Origin: Irpex lacteus
Taxonomy: Eukaryota > Basidiomycota > Agaricomycetes > Polyporales > Irpicaceae
NCBI GenBank assembly: GCA_001986395.2
Contig: MQVO02000021.1
Coordinates: 248,001 to 312,000 of the forward strand
Direction: 5' to 3'
Length of the DNA: 64,000 nucleotides
Shown here in pieces: positions 45,689 to 57,341 of the stretch. Each line of letters opens with the position of its first letter. Positions within the stretch are counted from its first letter, which is position 1. Both the position numbers and the translations under genes were made by a program. The notes beneath the pieces are model-generated. The model did not search any database, had not been told where the DNA came from, and saw only the letters and a program-made list of their open reading frames with translations.

Positions 45689-47355
45689 TCACTCTTCATT
45701 CTGCATCGGATTATTTAGACTGCTTAAATCTCGAGAAGCGAAAATACACTGACCCATCTGTCATTTGCGATGATAGTCACCTGAAATACATGGATTGCTG
45801 CCTAGGTTTTGACCATCCATTAGGTGAGAATACAGCAAGAGTACCGTGACGCAGAAAGACTCACCGGAGATTGATCTGCACAAGTAGTACCAGACCTGCG
45901 TGGAAGTTCCACAGACATGCCACGTGCGTACGCATCTGATGTTTGATGCGCAATGCTCCTGCAGGCGTTCAACCTTGGCCGCACGGTTTGGTTAATATAA
46001 AGCACAGATGAACAGCTGTCATCCTTCTCTTACATCGCGAGCAAGGAGTTTGCGTATACTGAAGTCATTTTCAATGCAGTTACTTGGGAAACGAACAGTA
46101 AACTTACATTTCGCAACTATTTGCAGAACTCCGCCCACCGTGAGCGTACTTTGCGATGTATTGTACTTTAGGGTGGCACGGGCAGCTTGTTAGGATTTGT
46201 TGAGCATCGGGTCATTAAGACTCACGACAATGATGACAACGGTAGATACAACCCTGCACAGGTTTGAGTATATTGTCCGTGAAGCGACACATACAATATT
46301 ACCTACACAGTTAGGGCTCCCGCGGTTATAGCGTAATACGTGAGCTTCAGTAGAATTTTCTTTGTATTCCTACAAATGGCTTCTCTTATTATTCCAAGTG
46401 GTGACTTGAGTTCCACGTACCTAGTGTGCGCAGATTTCCGAATTTTAGAATTGAAGTAAAGCGTGAGGATAGTTGCGATGGCTGAGTCCACGATGATGTT
46501 GAAAGAAAAAGTGAGGTTGGCGTAGAGCTGTAAGAGGGAAAATCAGGGGAGACGATACCATGATGATATAGATTACGTGTACAAACCAAAAACCCTTCGG
46601 ATGCTCCCAAATCTACCCATGTGTCATACACACAGCTTACAGGTCATGACAGGTAAGTTAGTATGCATAGAACGTAGTATACCGCCTTAAGGATGTACGA
46701 CTCACACATATGCAACCGCCCCTGATGCGATTGTATTTGTCGTTAGCATTATTTTTTCATCGGAACGATTAGCCATACTGAATCCAACTGCTGTAGATAC
46801 GCATGCGAGTCAGCATTATTTGTTTCCACAGAAACAGGACTGCAGCACTACTCACCCACTCGGACGGCTTCAACAGCTGCCTACATGGCTATTTAATGCA
46901 GCGCCACAACAAATCCATACCCACATACGACTCACCAAACCCAACAATATAGCTCGGTTTTTACTGACTGTTTCAATATCAAAATCATTAGAGAGTTATT
47001 TCATGAGATGTCGGCCGACACTTACCGCGCCATACCCGGTAGATATAGTAACTGGAACCAGGAAAAGGTTAGAGTTGATAATAGCATGAGTGGTATAGGA
47101 CACGGCGTACTATTGGACCAATGCACCTATAGAATGCTTAAATCAGTATGTCAGCTTTCTCCCACTTGGCTTCGGAGATGGGTACTGCATACCTCTAAAT
47201 AGATCATGAGCTGAAATGAAAATAACTCATATAACTATAATGTGTCAATGTAGAAGGTGCTATTAGTAAAAATACAGAAGAGAATAGCTGGTCGCTAACT
47301 GACCTTAACATCTTGAGCAAGAAAATATGAGATTGGACCGATAAGGAGGCCTACA
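45689..47355 (-). pseudogene. DUF6534-type copy C, probably truncated
   Basis: Exons matching the family are found in order: a first helix (GLLIGPISYFLAQDV, about 47349-47302), MIYLE, YYIYRVWR, FNIIVDSAIATILTLYFNSKIRK, TKKILLKLTYYAITAGALT, VGGVLQIVAK, YANSLLAM, LNACRSIAHQTSDAY, and a last exon MGQCIFASRDLSSLNNP ending at 45689. Between the first helix and MIYLE only about 100 bp remain, so the two exons that code ILYG..W and ILET..W in copies A and B, about 63 residues, are missing. No clear start codon precedes the first exon. I read this as a decaying copy, but an expressed variant cannot be excluded. Confidence 0.5.
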
Positions 47356-47399
47356 GACGACGATTGAGCTTGTACATCTCCGAGTCAGTTTTTAGGGTC

Positions 47400-47665
47400 A
47401 TTTTCCTTGTAGCCAGTGGAGGATTCCAAGTTGCCGGTAGGCCGGTGAGGCGTCAGGCCTCAGGATGGATCGTAGGCATTGTCACGGTGTTGTACCGTGA
47501 AGTGGATTCTCATCTCTGTGATGGGTTCTTGCTGTGATGGCCCCCACTCACGCGACACGGAGTGCGGGTAGGATGGGCTGTGAAGCTGATGAGCTCGAGA
47601 AGGCCGCCGCCCGCGGGACGGTAGGTCCTAGCCCACTTCGCGTATCGTATGAAATTAAGATTGTA
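47400..47665. mobile_element. Candidate repeat remnant, GC-rich block
   Basis: A block with G/C-rich sequence (for example GGCCGCCGCCCGCGGGACGG and CCCCCACTCACGCGACACGG) stands out from the AT-richer flanks directly beside the broken 5' end of DUF6534 copy C. It has no open frame of note and looks like the end of a degenerate retroelement, but I cannot name a family from sequence alone. Confidence 0.3.
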
Positions 47666-48296
47666 CCTGGACTCGCAAAATAACGTCAGAGAATCTAGCG
47701 CGTAAGTCGCCGATGAAGTAGAATTAAGCCTCTCCAGACGCGTGTCGTCGGTGCTCGAACCTAAAGCTTACTGTAAAGTGCGAAGCTTGCCCAAGAGCAA
47801 GAACAGCAGACGTCAGTACGTATGTATCAGCATTGCAACAATCAACCAATTCAGTACTTACGGGTTCAAACATTCGCGATGGGGTGTGCTCACGCTGACA
47901 TCTTCTATAGCTGGGAATTGTACTGATCGGCGTCATCAGTCAGTACGGTGGCATCCCTTGTACCATCCCAGGCGATCTTGAGTGTAGTGTGTGTGTGTGA
48001 TATACTTGCCAAATATGGCGTCTTGTGCTATGCATGAGACAACCCACTATATGCTACATTCAACAAGGTCAGTTATGATACATTAGTAAGTATCGTAATC
48101 TATCATGCCAGACACCAGCGGAGCCATGCCTCCTTACCCCATTCAAAGGCCTTCAGGTTAGCCTTTAAGCTTTATCTGCGAGCGCACAGCACACCAGACG
48201 GTAACCTGCGAGAGTACAACACATCAGTCTGTGAGTGAGTGCTGCATTGAGTGAAGGCGTAACTTGCCTTCTTGAAATCAAAACACGCCACAAGTA
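47666..48296. other. No gene recognised
   Basis: A minus-strand frame (47724-47936) contains a hydrophobic run TYVLTSAVLALGQASHF that might be a further DUF6534 scrap. A short GT repeat lies near 47988-47999. The right end is the 3' flank of PIF1. Confidence 0.3.
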
Positions 48297-50454
48297 CTAA
48301 GCCTTCTCGAGGGTCTTACTCCACTCGATGACTTTGGGGTGTGCCATTACCTGTGAGGAGAACATTAGACCATCGGCGAATACCCACCGGGGGAGGTCAT
48401 ACCTTCTTAGAATCAAACCGGAGAACTTGCAGCCCCTCCATAGTCGCAGCGCGCGAGATAGCGACGTAGCTTTGCCCTGATCGTGACGTAACTGTCAGAC
48501 GAGGGGAGAGAACGAGGGCAGCCAGAGACGTACCTTTCTCAAAGACCTTTCCAAGATCGATCTTCACTCTTTGGATAGTCTGTCCTTGACTCTTATGAAT
48601 CGACATCGCCCATGCTAATACCAACGGCACCTACATATCAAGATGGGGTCAGAACATGGAGAGATCCAAGTTGCTCGTGAACATCACCTGGACACGTCGA
48701 GCCAACAGCTTCCCCTCATTATCCTCATACCTGAACTCATCACGCACGACGAGCACGATCTCCTTCCCCAGAGGGGTCCGAAACTCCACAAGAGGATAAA
48801 GCTCCTCATCCTTCGCCTTCGCCTTGCCCTTCGAGCTAGGAGGAGCACTCGAGCCTTTAGTGTTCTCCTTGTCGTCGGGATACTTGATCAAGAAAATCGG
48901 GGTCCGTCCATCCGGTCCTACTTGCACGTTTCGCACAGACCCTGCAGCTTTGATAGCGCTCGTCTCTTGCGATGGGGACTTTGGCTTAGGTGTGCTACTC
49001 TCCTTCTTCACTGGAGAACCAGTCGGGGCAGATGGAGGACCACTGCTTGCGACGCATGTGGTGATATTGTAAAAGCCGAGGACTTTCCCCACGGTACCGT
49101 TGACCAAGCACTCATCGACGTTCTTAATCAACATAACCTGTGCATCCTGCTTGAGCTCAAGCAATCGCGTGGCCACCATGTTGTCAAGCAGCTTGGCCCT
49201 TTTCTCCGGCGGCGCAGCCCCAGAGTCTCGAGCCTCGTACTTGAAAGAGGGTCCAGTCAATGACGATAGGCGTGTCGCGTTTGCTCGCTCTACTTCGTTG
49301 CGAAGGGGGAAGAGCTCTGTCGGTAAGAGACCGTCCTCTATAGCTAGAGGGCGAGACAAGCTGATGAAGGTCTTCTTCGCCTCGGGTGAGATTTCGCCAT
49401 GGCGCATCTCGTTTAAAAGTTCAACGAAGCCTAAGGGGGGCATTAATTTCTGGAACAGAGATTATGTGGAGAAACGTACGGTTATCCTTCTGTCGAAAGA
49501 CTTCAGTCAGCGTGACAGTGTGTTCGATGCATTTCGCCCATGCTTCGCTATTGAACGCGAAAAACGGTTCTTTCCTGTCTTTGGTGACAGGAGGTAGTTG
49601 AAAGAAGTCGCCTGTAACAACGAGCTAGATCGTCTATGAGAAGAGCCGTATCTTACAGGGGATGTGCAATCGTACCTGTATACCGCCGAAAGGACGATCT
49701 GTCTTCTTACGCAGCTCTTTAGCCAGCTTGGACAAAGTGTCGAATAAATATCCGTCTACCATAGATACTGCATGTATAGCAGAGTTAGTAAAGTAACGGG
49801 GAAAATCGTAGTAATTGCCTTACCTTCGTCTATGATCAGCACCTTGGTCGTCTTCCAGCGTTGATGGGCAGGCCTGGCGGTCTTGATGCAACTAATAAGT
49901 TTACCGATATCGTACATACCGGGAGTAACGGCACCCCATGCATGAATAGTCGTCCCTAACATCCAAATTAGTCACGACATGAACGCGATTTAAAAAAGGG
50001 ACAGCTTTACCGCCGATATTAGAGGCGGCCATGCCTGTGCTCGCTGTAACCGAGACGCACTCCGGTTTCTTGGCGTATTTCTTACGCAAAGCAGCTATGA
50101 TAGCACGTAAGAGCAAGGACTTGCCAGTGCCTGCAAAAAGGACAATGTTCTCAGTACAATCAATTATTGGCCGCGTCGATGCAACTCACCAGCGGCACCG
50201 GTAAAGAACACATTCTTCTCTTCCTCCACGACCATCTTAAGCACCGCAATCTGTTGTTCGTTTAAAGCCACGTGTTTTCGGGCCCCTTCTTCATCTTCTG
50301 CAACGCTTGACGCGAGAACTTGCGGCGAGAAATACGAGTCCAGCGACTTCCTCGGCTGCTTCGATAACCTTCCCTTCGCCTCCTCCACATCCCCCGTCGA
50401 CTTCCGCTTCCTGGAGGTCGTCGTCGTGGCCGACGTAGAAGCAGCACGAGCCAT
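48297..50454 (-). CDS. PIF1-family DNA helicase
   Basis: Nine exons: 50454-50190, 50130-50011, 49955-49824, 49767-49676, 49624-49480, 49430-48688, 48630-48534, 48476-48403 and 48350-48297, 573 residues. SF1B motifs: Walker [36 protein letters not shown], Walker [47 protein letters not shown] and [10 protein letters not shown]. Pif1 helicases unwind G-quadruplexes and act at telomeres, replication forks and in mitochondria. The N-terminus holds a PIP-like LDSYFSP preceded by basic residues, so nuclear action is likely; a mitochondrial form cannot be judged. A Ser/Lys/Pro-rich insert (around 48820-49030) separates the helicase halves. Divergent from the Pro-rich protein gene. Confidence 0.95.
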
Positions 50455-50597
50455 GTTAAATAATCAAGAAAAGGGAATAATTCCCGTCCCTCGAAAGCCG
50501 TAAGAAGTTCCTGACGAGACGAGTCGACGAGTCGACATCGGACCGCGTTTTGTGAACCGCGACATAACTAGGTCACGTGTGGGCGTCGGTCTCGTGA

Positions 50598-50822
50598 TCA
50601 TTTGCCCATTATGGCCACTCCCAGTTCCCCTCCGAGTCGTTGTTCCTCCTTTCAGTTATTCAAGAGGCCAGAAATATCGAAGAAGGCCCTGATAATTTCC
50701 ATGGCCATGGTGGTAATGATGGTACAAGGAAGAGAGTCGGCAGAGTGTCATTACGCGAAATGCCAGATCTCACGCAAGACGCCGTGCCTCGTGGCCTCTT
50801 CCGCAGACCAATCTCCATCTAG
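50598..50822 (+). other. Coding-like open frame without start codon
   Basis: The frame reads EARNIEEGPDNFHGHGG.. RVGRVSLREMPDLTQDAVPRGLF and ends in TAG. Its composition looks like real protein, but no ATG is in frame: the nearby ATG at 50611 is in another frame, and bridging would need an intron of under 30 nt. It may be an exon of an unseen transcript or the 5' exon of the neighbouring Pro-rich gene. Confidence 0.35.
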
Positions 50823-50890
50823 TAACCAATATCATTATTCTTGACCACAAACCTCTACCATCCAACCCTTTAAACGAACAAATTAACACC

Positions 50891-51739
50891 ATGGCTTCGC
50901 AGAAAGGCAACTTCGGGGCCCCGCCAAAGTGCGCAGACTCGTTTCATTGCTGCTGAGGACCGAAGATTCGAACTAGCCACCATCTTTCGTGTAGGTATAT
51001 CAACGAGTTCAGCAAAGCGCTTGCAGGAGAGGTCCGGATTCTGTTGCAGGAGGTTGGCAAGCTGCGCGATGAGCGAAGGCAGCTGCAGCAGTACGTACTC
51101 GATCACTTGTTACTGAGATCAGTCCTCATCTGTGGGTATGTTCGTAGTGAAATCTCCGAGCTTATGGCTGTGAAGTCCAAGTACAGTGCCGGAGGAGAGT
51201 ATGCCCCTCCCTGGTTGCAAGGATTGGTACGTCTTTCTCATTCACAAGATTCACGTTAAACTGACTTCTTGTCATATGCGATAAAGCCCGAGCCGGCTGC
51301 CCCACCCGCCATAGCTGCCCCGCCGCCGCCACCACCAGACGACGGCGAGCCTCCAGCCCCAGCCCCGCCTGCTTGGCGCACAGTCCACAAGCGTCAACCG
51401 CGAGAGAGGAAACACAAAGCTCTTCCTGCACCTGCGGCTCCCCCGCCTGCCATCGAAGCTCCGCCACCGCCTCCTCCATCAAATCTTCCTGCGTGGGCAC
51501 AGTGGAGACGTACGTTCGCAGATCATCTTGTTCTGGAAACTTCTGACTTATGTTTGTCTCACTGAACTTCAGCCAACCCTATGTTCTCGCCGCAACCGCA
51601 AGTTGCACATGTGCCTTCGCCCCAGGCACAGCAGCGACAAGGACTGTTTGGTGAAGAATGATTGTGAATTAATTGTGCGATATAATCTGACTGATAATTT
51701 TGCGTTACGTCTGCAGGCCCTCCATCCCCGCCACCCTAA
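50891..51739 (+). CDS. Small proline-rich coiled-coil protein, unknown
   Basis: Six exons: 50891-50928, 50995-51090, 51148-51226, 51287-51509, 51573-51650 and 51717-51739, in phase, 178 residues. The N-terminal half is a charged helix (EVGKLRDERRQLQHEISELMAVKSKY), followed by a Pro/Ala-rich region with PPPPPP stretches and WRTVHKRQPRERK, and a Gln/Pro tail. All donors and acceptors are good. No named domain. It shares a 436-bp divergent promoter region with PIF1. The Pro-rich segment could bind SH3, WW or profilin-type partners (inference only). Confidence 0.75.
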
Positions 51740-52131
51740 ACATGTCCAGCAAGAGACGCACGAATGTCTGGTATATTCAAGTTGGCGCTCACGTATGACT
51801 GTCTCGGAGATATCTTCACTCTGCATATGTACTTACCTTTGCTTCGTTCCTTTCTCTCTGGATCCAAATTTCCATGATCTGATCTCGCTGTATCCTTCTG
51901 ATGTAATACCATGTCCGATTAAATGTCCTGAATACATACGTGTATTAACATAACCCATCAACTAATGTCCAGTCCAGTCCGTGGGCTGCGTGTCCATCAA
52001 CGGCAACGGCGAAGTGGCAGGTAAGAGTGAAAGCGAGCAAGTGGCGACTACAAAGTCCATTTCAACATCCCGAGTCAAACCACTTCCTCGCTCTCACTGC
52101 CCCTCAGCTTCTATCCATCACTCATCACTCA
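51740..52131. other. Convergent intergenic region
   Basis: 3' flanks of the Pro-rich gene and of MDR copy 2. No gene seen. Confidence 0.4.
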
Positions 52132-52140
52132 TCACTCATC
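52116..52140. repeat. Short ATCACTC tandem repeat at the MDR copy 2 stop
   Basis: About three and a half copies of a heptamer (CACTCAT rotated) cover the last codons and stop of MDR copy 2, so slippage here could change its C-terminus. Confidence 0.7.
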
Positions 52141-53656
52141 GCGTACGACCACAACCGCCTTCCCTGTATTCGCACCCGTATGCACATCACACAACGCCCT
52201 CGCTGCCTCTTCCATCCCATGGTAGAGATGCTCGCGGTGGGATATCGACCCGTCAAGTATGAGAGGGACGACGTCTTGGAAGAATGTTTCCATTGGCTTG
52301 GCCATGGGTCCGGCGTAGCAGACAAAGCCTTGTACGATGAGTTTGCGTTTAAATACTTGGTCGTAGTTCTATATCGTGCAGATGAGAAGGTTAAGGGCTT
52401 GATAAGCGAATGTATGGTATAGACGGTAAAGACTCCGACTTACCTTCATTTCGTACGGAGAAGTCATTGTGCTTATGCTTCCACATGACTACCATTTGAC
52501 GATGTTAGTATATTGGGCTTGGCCGAAAGGAGAGGGAGAGCTGTGACCTACTAGCACGTATCCCTCATCGCTCATATTCAACAACGTCGCATCCAAAGTC
52601 CGCCCTCCTACATTGTCCCAGTATCTATTTCTTCCAGCCTCAGACCAGCCGTAATGAAACGAAGAAAAGGCTCACAAGTCAATAGGACCGTGTTGTTTCA
52701 ACCTAGCCTCTACGTCGTCGTTCCTGTAATTAAAAGCAACATCGGCCCCGCTCTTCCTCATCAGGCAAACCTTCTCGTCCGCCCCCGCTGAAGCGATGAT
52801 CTTAACGTGCGGCGCTTTCAGTTTGGTGTACTCAATAACGAATCTACGTGCACGTGTATCAAACTGATAAGTAGATGAACAAGAGTGATAAAGCAGAATT
52901 TGTGAACATACTTACGTCCCAACCGTACTTGCACCGGCAGAGACGTACATAGTCTTCGCCTGTCCTCAGAGTCTCAGGTCAACGAATTGTACGTTCAAGG
53001 CAATCACTTACGGTCTTTATCCTCTCCTTCAGATGCACCTCCCACGCGCAGTACGCGGCATGTCCCGGAAACCCTAGTACACCAAGATACGCAGAATAAG
53101 GTATGTCCGGATGCGGGTCCAATTTGTTCATAGGTAACTTGAATAAGTGGGGGCCGGCTCCTGGGTATACGCAGTATTCCGCATAGTCTGTAACATGAGA
53201 AGGGAAGGGAGGAGACGTATGCGTCAGTAACACAGAGAATAGGAGGATAACACATTAGTCACTTGCCTAGATACCCGATAACGATGTCTCCCACTTGGAA
53301 ACACGGGTCCTCCGTCCTCATGACTCTTCCAATACCTGCGCTGTCCACACTATCCATATCCACTTCAGCCATCTCTCTCATGGTTTCGACTGGAGGAATC
53401 AAAATACTTACGGAAAGCCAAGCTGTACAGGCGGGACGAACCCCACATCCAGCGTGGACGACGAGTCACGGAACCGGTAACGAAGGTACGGTTCGCTGCT
53501 CAGCAGTAACGTCTGAATGAGCACGCCACCACCTAAAGGAGTATTCTCCAAGTCCAAGTCACGTTCGACTAACTCGAAATGGAGCTTTGGTTGGATTTGT
53601 TCTCCTGGCCTGGGTATTGAGACAAATAACAATGTCTTGTTCTTCGTCGGTGGCAT
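52132..53656 (-). CDS. Zinc-independent MDR reductase, copy 2
   Basis: Eight exons: 53656-53412, 53349-53267, 53187-53012, 52959-52916, 52843-52676, 52624-52552, 52488-52444 and 52368-52132, 356 residues. Marks: YLRYRFRD, VDSAGIGRVMRTEDP, DYAEYCVYPG, FPGHAAYCAWEVHLKE, nucleotide-binding SAGASTVGT, LYWDNVGG, SCGSISTMTSPYEMK, and HTGANTGKAVVVV. This is the most divergent copy: it has an extra intron (before SCGSIS) that the others lack, and its second intron uses a GC donor (GCAAGT). A start four codons earlier (MVTV) is possible. Expected role is NADPH-dependent double-bond or carbonyl reduction; substrate unknown. Confidence 0.92.
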
Positions 53657-55580
53657 GACAGTTACCATGCCGTAAGTCGAGGAGAGAGAGTAGGAGGGCG
53701 TATGGGAGATGAGGACTTGGACGACAGGTCGTAGTCACCCGTCTATGTTATTTGGATGGACTTCCTGATGACAAGGTATGCGGTGCCGGGCTCGGTTCCT
53801 GGCAGTTGTTGTGTGGGGTTGCTAGATGCGCTTTAAAGCCTCCGGCTACACCCACGTTCTGAAGGATCGCAGATGTGTGTCACCTGTATTATACCATATT
53901 ACTACAGGTTCAATCCCGTCAATAAACATAACGCACCGGCTAGTCTTAATTGGCTTGAAAGGATTCGGATTCAGCACCTTTAAGATACGTAGGGCGCGAG
54001 CGAGTATGACAAGACGGAAGTGTGAGGCGAGCTATGAGCTCGCTACCAGGTGACATAGTGCTATATATCCTCTGCACGATTGCGGATTCCACGAGGCTGT
54101 TTCATTTCCAGCGACGAGCTGATGAAAGTCAGTAGACAACCCCATTAGAGCGCTCACTTTGATCCTCATCGAGAAGTTGCCGGTATACGTATGTCACTTC
54201 CATTGACAGGGTCCGTCAACATTACTTGAGACCAGTTACATACCGTACAGTGTCGCCCACAATCTGGCGTGAAGTTTGACGGCTATCAGACCAGGAAACA
54301 TTCCTCTTTCGGAGTCGGATATCAGGCACCGTGGCACAGTCACGCGTCTACGCGTCTTGGCAGTGAAAACTTGGCTGCGTTCCATGATGATGTGTTCGAG
54401 CCTGTTTGAAGGTTGGCACTCGCTCCTACAAGCGTTGGTGAGTTTTCAGAGTGAAAGCCGACCAATGTAAGTACGGCACCGGCAGGCCGATCACGAAGAT
54501 TATGGGCGTACATGCCCTGGACTAATCTTCCTCCTTGCCTCTCTCTCTCTCTTCTCGATCATATTGGCTCAGGGCTGAGAAAGTCGGTCCGCACAGCAAT
54601 CATCAATAACCCTTCCAGCGCCCAATTCTAACCCACTTCAACAACCAAGATCCCGAGATTCGTTTGGATCTGTAACCAATACAACTGTAATTTATCACTG
54701 TTCTCGTCGAGGCTAAATCGACCAAGCGTCGGTACTGCGCCTCGGGCGGGTTCGTGTGCGTGCGTCGCAGTGAGAATATTGAGTAATGGGCTTGACAACG
54801 AAAAGATAAAAGCGGCGGCTGGGAGAACACCAGGGAATACCAGATGGGATGTATTGTTCATGCTTTCAGGCGATGTTGAAGGCCCGAGATGCATTTCTGT
54901 GTACGCGTGCTGCGGCTGAAGTTGCGATCCGAGTCCTCGTGATATGCAAGAACTCGATGCTCGCACCTTTTAGATCTCCTTATTACATAGCCAGTCAATC
55001 TCGTTTCGTTCCACCTGCCAAACAATCTAGGTCGGTGCCTTCCTGTTGACGATCGTCTCTGCGGGGTTCACTGGCACATTTCGCCGTCAGACATCTGACA
55101 AATGTTCGCCAGAAGGCTCCGTCATTCACGGAAGAGTTCCAGCGAGGCGCAAGGATGTCCCAGAGGCAGTGTCTGTGCGGTAGAATTGACAGAGAAAACT
55201 GTTCAGCGCTGAATGTTGAACGTTGAACGTTGAATGGCATACGCTGCACTGCGTCGGTGTCCATCTGTGTCCTCTGTGCTCCGATCAAAATCGGCAATCG
55301 TTGCGACGCCACAATCCATCAATTTACCTTTTTCAGAACCAAACCAGCGTCTGATCAATGAGGGAGCCGCCTTGTGGGAATCTTTTGGGTGCCTTCAATA
55401 CAGACCGCGAACGCGATCAAGGCACGGGCACGCGCCCAATCACAATCTTGCAATTACGGGTGTCGTAGTCATCTCAGCAATACGAAGCATAGACACTGTA
55501 AGTTGCAAGTCTGAGTTTTCGAAGCCCTAAAGCTCATATATTGTTAACCGTTCTATCCAATGATTCATTACTTTCAAGGT
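53657..55580. other. No gene recognised in 1.9 kb
   Basis: Between MDR copies 2 and 3. A minus-strand frame ending at 54628 begins with a hydrophobic MNNTSHLVFPGVLPAAAFIF stretch and might be a small secreted or membrane protein, but it has no other support. Nothing else stands out. Confidence 0.35.
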
Positions 55581-56760
55581 TTACATTCCACTCTCGTCAA
55601 CAACGATGACCGCCTTTCCCTTGTTTCCGCCAGTGTGCACGGCGTTCAGAGCCGTCACGGCCTCCCTTAAACCGGTGAAACGATGCTCGTACTGTGCTGA
55701 GATCTTGCCGGCGGTGACGAGGGGACCGACATCGTCTGCAAAGTTGACCATGGGAGGCAAGACGGCACCCAACAACACGATGAACCCATGCACGTGATGC
55801 TGCGTTGGAAGATTTGATCAAAATGCTGTGAGCATACTTAAATGAGCGTAAGTAAGTACGTCTGAGAGTGGTTCTGAGATGATGGGTATTGAACGGACCT
55901 TGACAGACGAACTGCCAGTTGCAGAGGAGATGCATCCGCACGCGACGATAACACCGAAGGTGTTCAAGTTGAGCAAAGCAGCCTCAAGTTGGGGACCACC
56001 GACGTTATCCCAGTAACTAACCGCCAACACCGCACAAAGTCAAATCAGTACCACTCTGAGTCCTCGTTTACCCGATGAGTAATTCAACGCAGATGTCAAT
56101 GGGTCCTTCCTTCTTGAGGACCTTGCTCGCGTCTTGAGTTTTATAGTTGAAAGCGACAACACCACGTTTCCTGAGGCCTTCGACTTTTTCGTCTGAGCCG
56201 GCAGAGGCGATGATCTTGAGGTGCGGTGCGACGACTTTGGCGTATTCGGTGAGGAACCTAATTGATGGTAACATGTTTGGTCTCGCAGTGAGGATGGACT
56301 TATAGGCAGATGAACCCACGTTCTAATAGTACCGGCACCGCTTGTTACGAATAAAGCCTTCGACTGTGAGGATTAAATCGTGTTAGGATAAATCAAAAAA
56401 CAGCGGCAAAAGATGTACCTCCTTAACCTTCTCGTCCAAAAGGCCTTCCAAGCACCATACACAGTACTCCAAATCAACCCCAGTGATTCAAGGTACACTG
56501 AAAGAGGAAGTCCGGGGATGGGGTCCATCTTGCGGAGGGTGACAGTCAGTCCGTGTGGGTGCTTTGGTGGGTAAACCGAGTATTCGGCGAAGCCTATATA
56601 ATCGACATGGAAGGGTTTATTGGTTGAGCTTGATCCAGAGCACGACAAAAAAGGACGCACTGAAGTATCCCCAAACGAGATTACCAGGCTTGAAGTTAGG
56701 GTCTTCACTGCACGTAATCTGGCCTAGGGAGCCGATGCCCGAGATCCTTCTCAGTAATCT
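55581..56760 (-). pseudogene. MDR reductase pseudogene, copy 3
   Basis: Exons two to seven of an MDR gene close to copy 4 are recognisable, but the copy is broken. (1) The first exon, about 79 codons, is absent upstream of 56760. (2) One base is missing in exon three near 56437, compared with copy 4 (GGCCTTTTGGACGAG against GGCGTTCTTGGAGGAG). (3) The nucleotide-binding GAGGVGT has become GAGTIRT. (4) The donor after HGPID-type exon five is CT instead of GT (56092-56091). (5) One base is missing in exon seven near 55795. The rest still reads FAEYSVYPPKHPHGL, SAGSDEKVEGLRKRGVVAFNYKTQDA and FGVIVACGCISSATGSSSVK. I describe it as a non-functional relic of a recent duplication with copy 4. Confidence 0.88.
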
Positions 56761-57341
56761 CGAGTGTTTAAACTCCTTCGAATATTTGGTGTTTTGTGGC
56801 CCATTCCATGGTTGTTGGTAAGCTTGGACAATGCATATTTGTGATCTCACATAAATAAGTAATTGGTCAGTGTATAAAATCATCGCCCTCGGCCATTCAC
56901 TTTATGTTACATACCCGATCGCGTCTAGAAGGCGCTGGCTATCCGCTCTGTGATTGAATCCTATAGATGTTGGTAAGCCTTTACGGTGTGCGGTCTCATA
57001 TAGTCACATAGGAACGAGGCGATATTAGTGAGTGCATGAGTCATCATCCTCGGTTACGGCTTCATGTGGGACGCATCGCTCCTACCAGTAGCCCATGATT
57101 GAGTCAACATATACACATAAGTGGAGTATTTAGCCATCCGATCCTTACGATCACGAGTGTCATATGGACATCTGAATCCTCGGCCACGGTGACAAGTTAT
57201 AAATTGAAGGGTTCATACATTCCAGTTTCGAAGATTCATACATCCAAGCTAACACAATTCAAATCCAGCATTTCAGTCCACAAACTTTTACATACCAATG
57301 ATTCCTTCCTACCTCTTTTCCTACATTCTAGCAGTACAAAT
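56761..57341. other. Region between MDR pseudogene and copy 4
   Basis: Lacks the first exon expected for the pseudogene. Otherwise no gene seen. Confidence 0.5.

Noticed and set aside
48643..49263. Plus-strand frame of 206 codons
   Set aside because: Lies antisense to the large PIF1 exon; its length follows from that exon's codon pattern.
52112..52140. Heptamer repeat as possible CRISPR-like array
   Set aside because: Perfect tandem units without spacers in a eukaryotic gene end; a simple minisatellite.
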